Below the pieces are notes generated by a model. That model did no database searches. It worked only from the letters and a program-made list of their open reading frames with translations, and was not told the DNA's origin. The position numbers and the translations under genes are program-made. Source: Aculops lycopersici (Eukaryota; Arthropoda; Arachnida; Trombidiformes; Eriophyidae). Taken from it: a DNA stretch of 64,000 bases. The DNA lies in assembly GCA_015350385.1 (NCBI GenBank), contig WNKI01000002.1, forward strand, positions 6,737,500 through 6,801,499, read 5' to 3'. Below, one piece after another: positions 47,201 to 58,369 of this stretch. Positions within the stretch are counted from its first letter, which is position 1, and every line of letters starts with the position of its first letter.

Positions 47201-49060
47201 ATGGCGACAACTGTTACGGTTACTAATTGTTTGCGGCTCAAGTCAAGCGGTTCGCTCAATTTCCGACTTGAAATTTGAGTTTCCGGTTTATATTTGTGCT
47301 CAAGTCCATTGAACAAGAAGAGGAATAAACAACAATAACATGCACGAGCAGTTGCTTTTAATATTCAGCTCTGAACTAAAGTCACATCGCAACGCTCGTC
47401 AGTCGGCAACCAACTAGTGGACCAATTAACGCCACTACATAAGAGTATCACGCGCGAGTTTTACTTTAATTCTAACTAGTTGCTCTTCTCGTTGCTCACC
47501 CAGTTAGTTTCAAACAAATCAACTAGAAAGAGAGAATCAGGCGCCCAAAGTGGATTTGGTCGTAAAGTTGTCGAGCGAGTAGAGTGGCGCATAAACTTCA
47601 TTGCAATTGCCCCCTCCCCCACCGCAATCAGCGTTGGCTCGGTTCAGGCTTGTCGGATTGCGGTTCGCGGTTCGCGGCATTTAGGCTTCAGTTGCTGGTT
47701 TCAGTTGCTGTTGTTGTTTTGGCTGCAACGATTCAAGTGAAAGGTAAAAGTAGCTGCTCTTTTCACTTTTTTAGGTTCATCGTCATGGCCGCACAAAAGT
47801 GGTCAAGTCGCGTGTGTCCAGTTGCCACAGCGAACCACAACGATGCAGAGGAAGAGGAAGAGAGAGGTTGCTCTCCGACAGACAGAAAGAGATAAAAAGT
47901 CAATAGAAGCATGCGATTGCACGACGACCACTGGGCACACTAAATATCTATCGCTGGACAAACAAGTTGCCGCTTATTACTATTATTTGCTCTCGCTCTT
48001 GCTCTCGCTTTCGATTGTGTCACATGCAACCACAACTAAAAGGAAAAAGCGAGCAAACTAAACTATTGGTCAGTTGGTAGCAAAGTTTGGCGAGCAAAAA
48101 AGTCGCCATTGAAATGGCCACAGATTCTTCAGTTGAAGTCGCTATGCCATACTCATGGGCGTAACTCGCAAAAGTCCCTAGCGCCGCCACGTACGGCGCC
48201 ATTACGTAACAGAGAAGCGCCGCTATTACTACTATGTGTAACTTGGCCGCCAGCGCGAGCGTTGTATTTAGCTGGCGAGTTTGGTTGATGCTGGCGCTTC
48301 GATTACGATGCACGTTATTATCTCGTTTGTCGTGGTCGTTGATGTCGATGGGCGAAACTCTTGGATGTCTACCCAAAAGCGCGTCGGGGCCAGAGACTAA
48401 GTTTGACCGGTTTGTGGTTGCTTTTTCTCATTTCGGGGTAAAGAGATAACAAAGTTAAAGTTTAGAGGGGGAGAGAGAAAGGTGAAACAATATACCTGAG
48501 CTTCCGGTAGCGAGCAAAAAAAAAGTTTGTATCCTTGGCCTACTCACAAGTTGACCGGATGACCGACAAACGAATGCTCTTTTCATTTGATTCCAGTGTA
48601 GACACACAAAATCCACTTCCTTTCCTGTCAAGGAAATTGATACGCGCGCGACATTTGAAAGAATGGCGCCGCTACCCGTCAATCAGTCTTGAGGATGGAG
48701 GGGGAGGGGGGAATTCATGATAGTTTGAGTTGAGGGTGTAGTTGTTACGTTTCGGTCAGTCGGTTGGTGGCAATTCAACTGAGTCCCGGAGGTTCGCTGC
48801 TCAGGTGGCCGCGCTGGTTTATCGGAGTTACATTGCGTAGCGACGAGAGTTTGCCAGTGGCAAGCGAGGCGACTGCCGGCTTATAGGTTGGCAAGCGAGC
48901 AACGAGCGGCAAGCTCATATGGCCCAACACAAATCCACTCACACCACAAAACTCAAGCGAAAACCGAGTTGCCGGAAGCGGAAGGCGGCGCCATATAGGC
49001 ACCAGTGAAAACGGCGGCTGGCTTATTGATCACTGCAGGGAAGAGAGATCCTTCCAGCGA

Positions 49061-49109
49061 CTCAAACTCAAACTCAAACTCAAACTCGAACTCGAACTCG
49101 AACTCGAAC
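49061..49109. repeat. (CTCAAA)n/(CTCGAA)n hexamer tandem repeat
   Basis: About eight 6-bp units; the first half reads CTCAAA and the second half CTCGAA. A short CTCAAA run recurs near 51556-51578, and GAGTTG hexamers lie at about 37769-37799. Confidence 0.9.
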
Positions 49110-49614
49110 CCAGCCGAATGCCACCGCCGCCGCCACCACCAAGTCGTAGAGGCAGCTACCAGCAAACGGCTCAAAAGGAAGGCGAAAGAGACTGAGTGCT
49201 CGCTTTAAGCTCGACTTGAAGCGAGTCGATGTTAACTTGGAGTTGAAGTTGGAAGCTGGAAGCTGGAACCAGAGCCAATAAACTAATTGAATTGGATTGA
49301 ATTGAATTGGGCCCAGTTGAGCAAGAGAGACGTTTGACTTTCTGTTGCTAGGAACGAGGAGACTAAAGAATCCTAACCGAAAAGTTGGCCACCAACTTCG
49401 CTAAAGTCCATTTGGCAACTAGTCAAATAGTATGGCGCAATTCCCAAGCGCCAACTTTGTTGTTGTTGGTGTCGGTGGTGTTGCTGTCGTCGTCGTCGTC
49501 GTCGTGGCTGTTACTAATACCACTTTTGCTGCGGCCATAAGAGGAACAAAGACGATCGCTTTATTTGGTTTACAACTGCGACTAGTGCAAAAGGAAACCA
49601 TCAACCAAACTCAT

Positions 49615-49642
49615 TGACGACGACGACGACGACGACGACGGC
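49615..49642. repeat. (GAC)n triplet tract
   Basis: An uninterrupted GAC run of about nine units in non-coding DNA. Confidence 0.9.
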
Positions 49643-50023
49643 GACTGCGGCGGCGGCGACATTCTCGCGGCCGATTGCGCGACTTCCGTTTGCGCAACGC
49701 TCGAGTTGGTCTGCGCAGGCGACAGGCGCAGCATCAGTTAGCACGAGCAACAAACGCGTGCACCTCCTCTTTCAGGTTACTACGAGGTGGTGATGGTTGT
49801 GGTGGTGGTTGCGCAACTAGGAATCTAACCAATCGATCCAGATTCAAGTCGAATGATGGAACTAGACAAACCAAATATCAAATAGACAGAGAAGGAGAAA
49901 GAGAGAGAGAGTGAGAGCGAGACTTATTTTAAAGCTCGTATCTTTATCGTAACATTGGAATTAGTTAGTGCGTCAATATCAAAAATCATATTCATTTTTA
50001 CTTATGCTTGCCCATGAATTGAT

Positions 50024-50573
50024 ATGGAAGCCAGCAAACTCGTTGTCTCGGCGCCAGACAAATTGATTCGCCTAGATCTCAGCACGAGAGAGTGGAAAAC
50101 AGGTGTCCAGATTTCACCTATTCAGCAGCAAAATGAACTCAAGAGAACGAAGAAGATAGAGAGTTTCCAATCAGAAACCGGAAGCAGCAATCCAATGTTC
50201 GACATGACCAATATGCAAGACTACCTCAATTACCAGCACCCATCTCAAGCCATCCAGGCCACCTTTGCGCCAAATTTAGCCCCGCCAGCGACGAGCCCGA
50301 GTCAAATAGCAGCTTCAAATGACACCACCACCGCAACGAGTCAATTATTAATGGCGGGTGACGATGTGCAAATGAGCGAGTTGAGCAATCAGCAAAAGGA
50401 GCAGCGGCAGCAGCAGCACCTAGCGGCAACAATATGTGATCAACAGCAACAGCAACAACTCTACCACCAAAACCAAAACCTGAACCAGCAACCAGAACAA
50501 ATAGCACAACAACCTCAACCTCAACCTCAGCGCCACTTGTTCTCAGTCCTCATCGACAATAAGACAATCAAAG
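50024..50573 (+). CDS. Lim3: Lim3 (Lhx3/4-class LIM-homeobox protein), exon 1
   Basis: This exon encodes residues 1-183 plus the first base of codon 184, beginning MEASKLVVSAPDKLIRLDL and ending SVLIDNKTIK. It is hydrophilic, with Gln-rich stretches in the second half, and has no known domain, as expected for the variable N-terminus of this class. It ends in AAAG|GTGAGT (donor at 50574). Exon 2 begins after CAG at 51871 with the two bases needed to complete an Asp codon, so phase matches and the LIM1 cysteines follow immediately. A two-codon upstream ORF (ATG AAT TGA, 50014-50022) ends 1 nt before the start codon, and an overlapping out-of-frame ATG lies at 50004; both could dampen translation. 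Assignment to Lim3 rests on position and phase, so an earlier alternative first exon is possible. Confidence 0.75.
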
Positions 50574-51347
50574 GTGAGTTCATCTTATTTGCTTCACTCG
50601 GTCTTGGTTTCTCACGCCCATTTAACATTTGTGGACATAAAAACAGGGTTAGAATGAACACAACTCGAAACAAAACTCTCACTTCTGGGTCGGATCTAGT
50701 TTCCCTCGGGCCCAAATGTGAGAGCCTTCTCTGGTGACCCCAACAATCACTGCCACTCGCGTGCCGCCAACCATTCGTCGTGGTTTCCATAGTGCCCCTC
50801 GGTCTCTTGATTTTCTGTTGTTGTTGATAGTCTGATGAAATGAGCAACTCGACGTTAAAAGCTAGAGCTTGATGAGAGTTTCGAGTTCTCACCAGACAGG
50901 GAATGTTAATTTACACTTGCAAGCCATCAAGAGAAAGCGTTTGTGTTTTGCCTCCCTCTCGGCTGGAGGCTTTGTCGTCAGTTCAGAGGCTCGGATTAGT
51001 AGGCGGCGAGAAATGTGGGCGCCGGAAGTGACGCAACCAGGGTAGTGAATTAATCCCATGCGCGAGTGCGGTTCAGTGAGTGAGCGCGACAAATTGATCT
51101 CGGAAAGTTTCGTTGAACTCAACTGACTCAACCGAACTGAAGTAAAGTGGAGCGAACTTAACTGGACTCAACCAAAACCAAAATGACCAACTTAATTCCA
51201 TTCCAACTCGCTGCTAGCTGACTGGCCGGCTGACGCGTGTGAACTCCAATGAAAGTCGAGTCTTTTTTCATTGACTCCAATGTTCAAGTTAATCCACTCG
51301 ACTCTTTGAGAGAGTTGGTCTGGTTTGGTTTGGTTGGTGGGTCGGTC

Positions 51348-51382
<35 letters not shown>

Positions 51383-51870
51383 GATGCGTTACATTATAGG
51401 TCAACGAGGATCTCAAATCACTCTTGGTCCGAGCCACCGGAAACGGAAGTGACACGCGCAAGTCTCACATCCTCACAGCAGCGGAATAAATTGTCAGAAA
51501 GTTTGAGTGGATTTTGTCGCCACAAGCGCAGTTTCTTAACATATCTCTACATAAACCAAAACTCAAACTCAAACTCAATCTCATGAGCAACAACTCACAA
51601 AATCAGCGAGCACGAGGTGCCATTTGTCAGGCACGTGCCGTCTGGCGTATTTTATTTGATTGGCTGCCCTGGTTCTTACTATCATCATCACGTTTGCCTC
51701 AAGCTCGCATTACTCCTTATGACCTATTTGAATTTGGTTGCTTCATTAACGAGCTTTCCGCTCGTTAAATGATTCAACTCTATCAGCAATCATCATTTTC
51801 TCCAAAACAAAACGACTAATCAACAATCGACCCATTGGACTTCTTCTTCTTCCTAAAAAACACCCAACAG
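50574..51870 (+). other. Lim3: Lim3 intron 1
   Basis: GTGAGT donor to CAG acceptor, 1297 nt, phase 1. The acceptor is preceded by TTCTTCTTCTTCCTAAAAAACACCC-type sequence (51841-51870). A TGGC tetranucleotide tract lies at 51348-51382. Confidence 0.8.
51348..51382. repeat. (TGGC)n tetranucleotide repeat
   Basis: About eight perfect units inside Lim3 intron 1. GCCA runs of the same family occur near 14325, 35215 and 55055. Confidence 0.9.
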
Positions 51871-53201
51871 ACTCGCTACCCCGGTGCGCCGGATGCCAGG
51901 CCATCATCTCGGATCGATTCATTTTGCGCATCGCCAGCCACCAACAGGAGCGCCAACAAATTGATGCAAAGCAGCCAACTGATGATCACCAATCAATCAT
52001 ACTGGGCCAGGAAGTTTCAGGAGCCGTTGGGACCAACACTAGCACAATTACGCAAGCGACGCACACCAGCCACTGGCATAGCACCTGTTTAGTTTGCACC
52101 CAATGCAAGTGTCAGTTGAGTTCAAAGTGTTTCTTGCGCTCGGGAAAACCCTACTGTCGCGAGGATTTCTTTAGGCAATTTGCAAAGACTCGCTGCGCGC
52201 ACTGCGAGCTCGGCATTGCGCCCAAGTCACATATTCGCCGAGCTCAGGATAATGTATACCATTTGAATTGTTTTAATTGTGTCATTTGCAAGCAGCTACT
52301 TAAAACGGGCGACGAGTTCTACCTAATGGAGGACAACAAGTTAGTTTGTAAGGCCGACTACGAGGCCGCGAGGCAGCGGGCTAATGATTCGGGTAACAAG
52401 CGACCGAGAACCACCATCACTGCAAAGCAACTGGACACTCTAAAGCGAGCCTACCAATTGTCACCGAAACCCGCGAGACACATTAGGGAGAGATTGAGCG
52501 CCGATACGGGATTAGATATGCGAGTTGTTCAAGTTTGGTTTCAGAATCGGCGCGCCAAGGAGAAGAGGTTGCGGCGAGACGTTGATAGCAACTCGGTGCA
52601 TTCGGATGCCTCGCAGGGTGGCGGTAGTTACAGTGGCGGTGGTGGCCGTGGCAGTGGTAGTGGTAGTTACGCGACACCAGTTGGTGAATGTCGCAACGGC
52701 CAGCTAGCTAGCGAAGTGATGCAATCGTCGCTACATTCAGGTAAGATGGGTTTGGAGGTGGCAGCGATTTCGAGCAAAGTGAAGGGGGACGGTGCCAATC
52801 AAACGGGAGTGGGCGACGCAAGTGCCACCGCCTCAGTGTTTGACGGCAGTGCAATTTCAATAGGCAATAGGCGCAATGGAGCTACGAGCAATAGGTTAGG
52901 CGGCGCTAGCGCCACCGCCCGGAAGACTGACAGCAAATCGTACAATAGTAAGATCTCGAACCATCGTGCAACTGTACGATCGACATCAACCACCTACAAC
53001 AACTCGCCGTCGACCAGCTCATCGCCTCATTCTGCGAACCCCTCGAAGCCAAACTCGCTGAGTGGCGGCGACGAGGAAATAGACTACGACGACGACGACG
53101 ACGACGATCTCGATAACGATGATGACGAGAACGAAATTGATGATGACGCTGAAGTGTACGATGAAGAGGACGAGGAGGACGATGACGATGATAATAGTTG
53201 A
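51871..53201 (+). CDS. Lim3: Lim3 (Lhx3/4-class LIM-homeobox protein), exon 2 with LIM and homeodomains
   Basis: Residues 184-626 of a LIM-homeodomain transcription factor that, in other animals, specifies motor-neuron identity and pituitary fate with Islet and Ldb partners. LIM1 begins [16 protein letters not shown] (Cys189, Cys192) and resumes HWHSTC (His253, Cys256) after a stretch of about 46 residues that normal family members lack. Its second finger uses Cys259, Cys262, Cys279 and Asp282. LIM2 is regular ([11 protein letters not shown]... through VCKADYE). The homeodomain spans about 359-418 with [10 protein letters not shown] (Trp406, Gln408, Asn409 at HD positions 48, 50 and 51); the [12 protein letters not shown] start and [18 protein letters not shown] are diagnostic of Lhx3/4. 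A Gly/Ser-rich linker and a strongly acidic Asp/Glu tail follow. An internal CAG|GTAAGA at 52741 could act as an alternative donor. The class is certain; the LIM1 structure is odd. Confidence 0.93.
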
Positions 53202-53357
53202 AGTTTCTGCTTTCATAATAATTATGCTCTTGTCCATTTCCTCATCTTACACCTGCTACATTACACGTGTTGTTGCGTGGAGCGCAACCAAAAGAACATG
53301 CAGGATGTGGTTATTGAAGAAGCGCATCAATGATTTGAAAGTGATCTAGTAGAGAAG

Positions 53358-53363
53358 AATAAA
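53358..53363 (+). terminator. Lim3: Polyadenylation signal for Lim3
   Basis: AATAAA about 155 nt after the TGA stop. Confidence 0.55.
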
Positions 53364-53993
53364 GTCTAACATTAATCCAATATCCATGATCGAGTTTGAC
53401 CTCGAGATTGTCGGGGTTGTAAAGTCGAGGTTGGACTAAGAAGGTATCTAGGCTGTTGTGTGTTATTAGAACGGGATTTTGTGGACTCGATTCTGCGAGG
53501 GGCGCGCCGGAATATCGGGTGAGTGAAACGCTAACAACAACAACAGGTTGCTGTAACCTAGACAACACTTCATCCTTGCAACCAATCAGACCAGAGTGAG
53601 GAAGTGTTAGAAATGGATCCGCTGGGCTCTGTTTTTAGTTAGCGAGATCTTACATGATCTCGGGTGTGTTGTCGTACGGCTAACTTGTGGGCTTGACCGG
53701 GGGTTCAGGATATCGGGAATTACCTCCAATTGGTTTTCTCTAAAGGGGCGTGGCCGCCGGGACGAAGTCCCTAGATTGGGTGCGTGCTTCTCCCGAAGGC
53801 CTGCGGCAAATGTTGATTGTCATAGAATCTTAGACCCGACGCTTCGTTTTTGGAATGCAAAAGAAACGGGCACCTTGGACAGGCTCAGGTCTGGCCACAA
53901 GGTCTTGACAAAACATTCTCGTTCCAGTTACATATAACAGCCAAACAAACTCATTAGATTGTACAACTGTTCGATCAAACCTGAGAAATTTGT

Positions 53994-54121
53994 GTCCCGC
54001 CTCTTTACTAGCGTCCGCGGGAGGCGGGCCCGACCGACTCTCGAGCACACGTAACGCGCCGTTCGTCCGTAGCGCGGCGCTCCAATCGAAAACATGCCAG
54101 TTCGGTGCTTTTAATTTTGAA
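53994..54121 (+). repeat. Diverged copy of the terminal-inverted-repeat element near 63.5 kb
   Basis: About 110 bp here aligns with the reverse complement of 63490-63610. The best block, CACACGTAACGCGCCGTTCG followed by TCCGT, is identical, and GCGCGGCGCT, ATCGAAAACATGCC and AATTTTGAA also match. The left part of the element is not recognisable in this copy, which lacks a second terminal repeat. Confidence 0.6.
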
Positions 54122-54651
54122 CCTTACGGTAATAATGGAGTCGCCTTTATGTGTCCCGGCCAAAACTACGACACAACAAAAGCAGCAGCAGCAGTAACGG
54201 CAGTTGTACAGGTAATTGTCGCCAAGCTAGTAGTTTTTCTCGCCGCTTCTGCGTCGCAACCGTTATATTAGTCGCTGCTTTGCCGCATTCTAGATCTAAA
54301 TTGTCCAAAAGTTGTGCGATTGGCCGTAGCAGCCACCACCTGTATCGCTCGCAGTTGTCGCGCAACAACTCGAGCGAGTTACCTAATCGAAACCAGCTAC
54401 CTGTCGCTTGGAAAGAGAAAGAGAGTAGATCAATGAGAACAACTAACAAAAAGTTTGCCAGATCACATCCACTCGCCAACTTCCTGTTTTGTCCCACTTA
54501 CGCTAGTCAATCACCGACGAGAGCAAGTCGACGCAACTCTTCGCGTCCACTGCAACAACTCTCACTGCCTCCAGCTCTCTCAAGTGTCTCGCCGATACAA
54601 TGACTTTCAGACTGTAAAATTGTGCCATTATGTCACCAACTCTCTCCGTAA

Positions 54652-54676
54652 CTCTCTCTCTCTCTCTCTCTCTCTC
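54652..54676. repeat. (CT)n microsatellite
   Basis: About twelve CT units followed by CTAT tetramers. Confidence 0.9.
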
Positions 54677-56490
54677 GCTCTATCTATCTATCTTGCCGTC
54701 TCTCTATCTAGCCACCTGACCGCTTCTTGGACTTGTTATGTTTTTCTTTCTCTTTCTATCCAACAGTCAGAGTCGGTATTGTCGTTAGTATTGTTGCCGC
54801 CAACGTAACGTAGCCTCTGAAGCGTTCCTTTCGGGCGAGTCATAGTCGGGGTTACGTAAGCTTAGGAGAGTTTTTTCTCTCTCCCTCGCTTTTTTGCAAT
54901 CGTGGCCAACAGGAGCTCCGCTTCCAAAGTTTCGAGTGCAGCGCGCAAAGTGGCAGCGGCAACAGGTGTGCTCCTCGGTGGTTGCTCCTATTCCCTCTCA
55001 GCAACTTTGACTGAGTGCGCGCCAGCATTCGCACGCTTGCTTGCCGGCCCTCCGTCAGCCAGCCAGTCGCCAGTCAGCCAGCCAGCCAGCCAACTGAAGC
55101 CGCGGCTTCAAAGTCACTCTTACGCAACAAGCTGCAACCAACCCACCAACTCAAGCGAGCCGATCGGTCAGCTCGCTTGCCCGGGAAAACATTAGCTCAG
55201 AGGGAAGAGCTCGCGGTGCAACGAGTCAACGAGCAGAAGGGAGCAGAGAGGCAGCCAGTCGGCCGCGAGTTTGTTGCCCCCGAAGTGCGGCTTTCGCGTT
55301 GCACCAAGGCGTCCACTTGTTGCGCGACCCTCGGCGTGCTCGTCGTGGTAGTCTTCGTGAAGGATCAAGCGAGCGTTCGCTGTTGCAACGCGCCCAACAA
55401 TAACTACAGCAGCAATAGCAACGACAACAAGTGGCTAGTCCAACCGGCGGACGCGCAACTTGTCGTGGCGAGTGGCCGCGGCCCGCGAGTGCACTGACCT
55501 GGTTGAGTCGGCCGCTTGGTGAGCGAGCTATTGAGTTAGCTAGCGAGCGAGCGAGCGAGCAGCTCGCTGCAATTGCCACTTGTTGCTTGCGGCGCCGGCG
55601 GCGGCCAGCTCGCCGCTCTGGCTACGCCGGCTGAGGCAACAAGTGGCAAGGGCCGCAGCGTTTGCCTTTTCGACGCGCTCTGCTTGTCATCTCGGTCGAG
55701 AGTCATTTATTGTTGTGGAGCTCGGGAGTGGGCTTTTTTGCTGCGGTAAACTTGGAGACGAGGCTCTCGTTTCGTTGTATTGGTGCCTGGATCTGATTTG
55801 GCTTTGTACAAGATCGACAGAAGGGACTGTGTCCCACTTTTGGCGAGAGCCAATTGTCGTTATGACGCAATCCGTTGCGCAACTCCGTGTGCCTTGAATT
55901 AGCGAGAACGCGGCGGCAACGAGGACGACGACGAGAACGAGAACGACGACGAGCTTCTTGGCCGACGATCAGCAACCCAATTGGGTTATCCGTGAAACTT
56001 TTTTAAATAAGAAACGAACACCACGGCAACGACCAGAGTCTTGCAGCGCCGGTCACTTGATGATGGATTGCAAGCGAGCGCCGCTGCTGCTAATGCAACC
56101 CATGGAACGACGGCCAGTTTACGAGCTCAGGTGGTAGCCGACGAGTGCGCGATTAGTGCCGACGGTATCTCGGCTATGGGCTGCCTGCTAGCCGCTGCTC
56201 ACGCCTGTTGATTTGGCGCCGACTCCTGAGGGTCGCCGGCGCGGCACACTTGTTGCCATGTCCACTTCTCCAACCGTGCGCTTCGTTGCAACTCGCCGCT
56301 CTCCTCCAGTCCGTCGCCGCCGGACTGATCATCAAGCTCGCCAAATGGAGGACAGTTGAGCGCAACTCGTTGCCGTTTGCCGCAATTTTAGGATTGCGGG
56401 CCGCAGTTTCGTTTCGTCTCGCTTCGTTTCGTTTCGTAATTTCCTCGCTCCCAGGTGTACGTCAGCTCGACCGCTAGCTTGGCGAGCTTC

Positions 56491-56522
56491 TCGGCTCGGC
56501 TCGGCTCGGCTCGGCTCGGCTC
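56491..56522. repeat. (TCGGC)n pentanucleotide array
   Basis: Six near-perfect TCGGC units. It is the cleanest of a dozen 5-bp-period arrays in this window. Confidence 0.9.
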
Positions 56523-56632
56523 GACGAGCTCGAGAATCTCGCCGAGACAGACGAAACGAAGCGAGCAAAAAAGACCAACGAAGGAGCGAGAAGAGCGAGT
56601 TGCGAGTAACGGCCCTCGACTAGCGCACACAT

Positions 56633-56655
56633 GCACACACACACACACACACACA
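56633..56655. repeat. (CA)n microsatellite
   Basis: About eleven CA units. Confidence 0.9.
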
Positions 56656-58306
56656 TACTGGATAACAGGCAACAAGTGTTTGCTGTCGCCGGCACCGCCG
56701 TTGTTCGTGTCCCAGTTTCGAGCGCCACAGGTAAGTCCACTTGGTCGGTCTTCAAGTTTGCCTTACCTCTACCACCACCACCTCCTCCTCCTCCTCCTCC
56801 TCCTTTGGCAAGATTACAAAGGCTGCTCGCTGACACGAATGGCCGCCGCGGCAACAAGTCGGCCGGCACGCACAGTGGACGCGGCGGCGGCGGCCGTCGT
56901 CATCGTTGCCGTTCCCTTTGGCGCAGACGAGCAAAACAACTCCTCGGCTTAAAGGCTTGCTAGCTGGCTGGCTAGATAACTAGCTTGCGGGAGAGCTTCG
57001 TCTTCGCTACTAGGTGAAGAAGTTGCGTAACTAAAACTCGCTCTCTCACCGTAAGCTCGACTCCTGGCTCGCAGCCACTTTAACTGACTCGGCCAAAGTT
57101 GGTCGTGCGAACTAACGTTTCTCGAGCTCGCTATTGCGTCCACTTACCTCGCTCCGCTGTTGCTCACTTTACCTGGCGAGTAACGACCTTGTGCGCCGCA
57201 GCGTTCAATCGCTATTTTATCCGACGCTCGGCCTCGAACGACGACGCTGCTGGCTGTGTCGGTGGACGTAGACGTCGTTCGGCTGATGGTTTGAGATTGC
57301 GGACAAAGGACTTGCTTTGCTCGTTGATGGTGGTGGTGGTGGTTGCGTCGCTTTACGCCACCAATTCAAGTTGCAGCGGGAAAAACGAGTTGCTTACGGA
57401 GAGGCAAAGAGAGGGAGAGGAGTCGGCGTCACACGCTGCGGCTCGCAAGTGGAACGATTGCCGTCGTTCTTGCGAGTGCAGGAGCAGCAGCAGCAGCACC
57501 AGCACCAGCAACAACCTGTTGCTGCTGCTGCAAGAACCACAGGTCGCTCTGTGGAGGCAACGCCCAGAGTTCCGCTATTAGTTCGGCGCTGAAGCCTCGA
57601 AATGCGGACGAGCTTGCGGCGCTCGGTGGCCCGATCGGCCGGTCGGTCTTTTTGCGCTTCAAACGCGTCGTCGCTCGGGACGCTCGAGTTGGACAACGGC
57701 GGCTTACCCAACTCGCAGTCGACCTGCGAGTTGGTTCCAGCCAAAGAGCGCCGGAGCAACAAGTGGTTGTCGTGTCCCACTTGGCCGCTGGCCAAACAAA
57801 TTGTTGCTCTACGCGCGCTGACCAGTTTAAACCGCAACCCGAGAGCAAGCGAGCAATTCGTTTGCCGCTGCGAGGAGATGGAAGTGGCAGAGAAGCTTGC
57901 CCCCTACTCCCATGCCCAGTGTCCCACTTCCAGTGGAGCCTTCAGGAGGAGTGGAGTTTAGTGCGGTGGTCAGTTGGACGCGCAGCGCCGTGCGTCCGTC
58001 CGTCCGTCCTTCTGACCCAACGAAATGGTCAGTTTTCCTGTTCTGCCTTCCAACTTGACTTCTGAGGAGCATTTTTACATTAGCAAAAGAAGCCAGTGGA
58101 CAGCTGGCGGCGTAGTCGTCGTCGTCTGGCCGACAAGCTGGCGCCAGGTTGCGAGTTGAGTTGCGTAACAGCCACCAACTACGACCACCACGACCACGAC
58201 GCAGGAGATGCACTTGTCTTCTTCTCCTTCTCCTTCTCAAATGTGCACTTCTCGTCCAACTTCGCGGACTCCATAGTTTCATGGTCACGGCCGCCGCTGT
58301 TGCTCC

Positions 58307-58369
58307 TCTTATTTCTTATTTCTTATTGCTCGTTGCTCGTTGCTCATCGCTTATTGCTTATTGCTGCCA
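58307..58369. repeat. 7-bp-unit minisatellite
   Basis: Units drift along the array: TCTTATT twice, GCTCGTT twice, GCTCATC, then GCTTATT twice. Confidence 0.7.

Larger units (their letters stand above)
42804..50023. other. Gene-free region between calcineurin A and Lim3
   Basis: I found no protein-like frame. The first few hundred bases are AT-rich and probably include the calcineurin 3' UTR; the nearest clear AATAAA on plus is at 44002-44007. Also present are a 112-nt foldback (44141-44252), an ACAAC/GAAAC pentamer array (46973-47001), a GAATT array (49286-49310), a TTACGTAA site (48202-48209), CTCAAA hexamers and a GAC run. Regulatory DNA for Lim3 is likely somewhere here, but nothing specific is demonstrable. 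Confidence 0.35.
54960..57765. promoter_or_regulatory. Second cluster of CAACARGTG 9-mers
   Basis: Eight exact copies in 2.8 kb: plus strand at 54960, 55425, 55637, 56670 and 57757; minus strand at 55314, 55577 and 56247. Seven are the CAACAAGTG form. About 0.04 would be expected by chance. Strand order is mixed here, unlike the first cluster. Binding by an E-box factor is inferred. Confidence 0.4.

Noticed and set aside
57343..58065. 240-codon plus-strand frame
   Set aside because: Low complexity, no domain, and equally long frames overlap on both strands.
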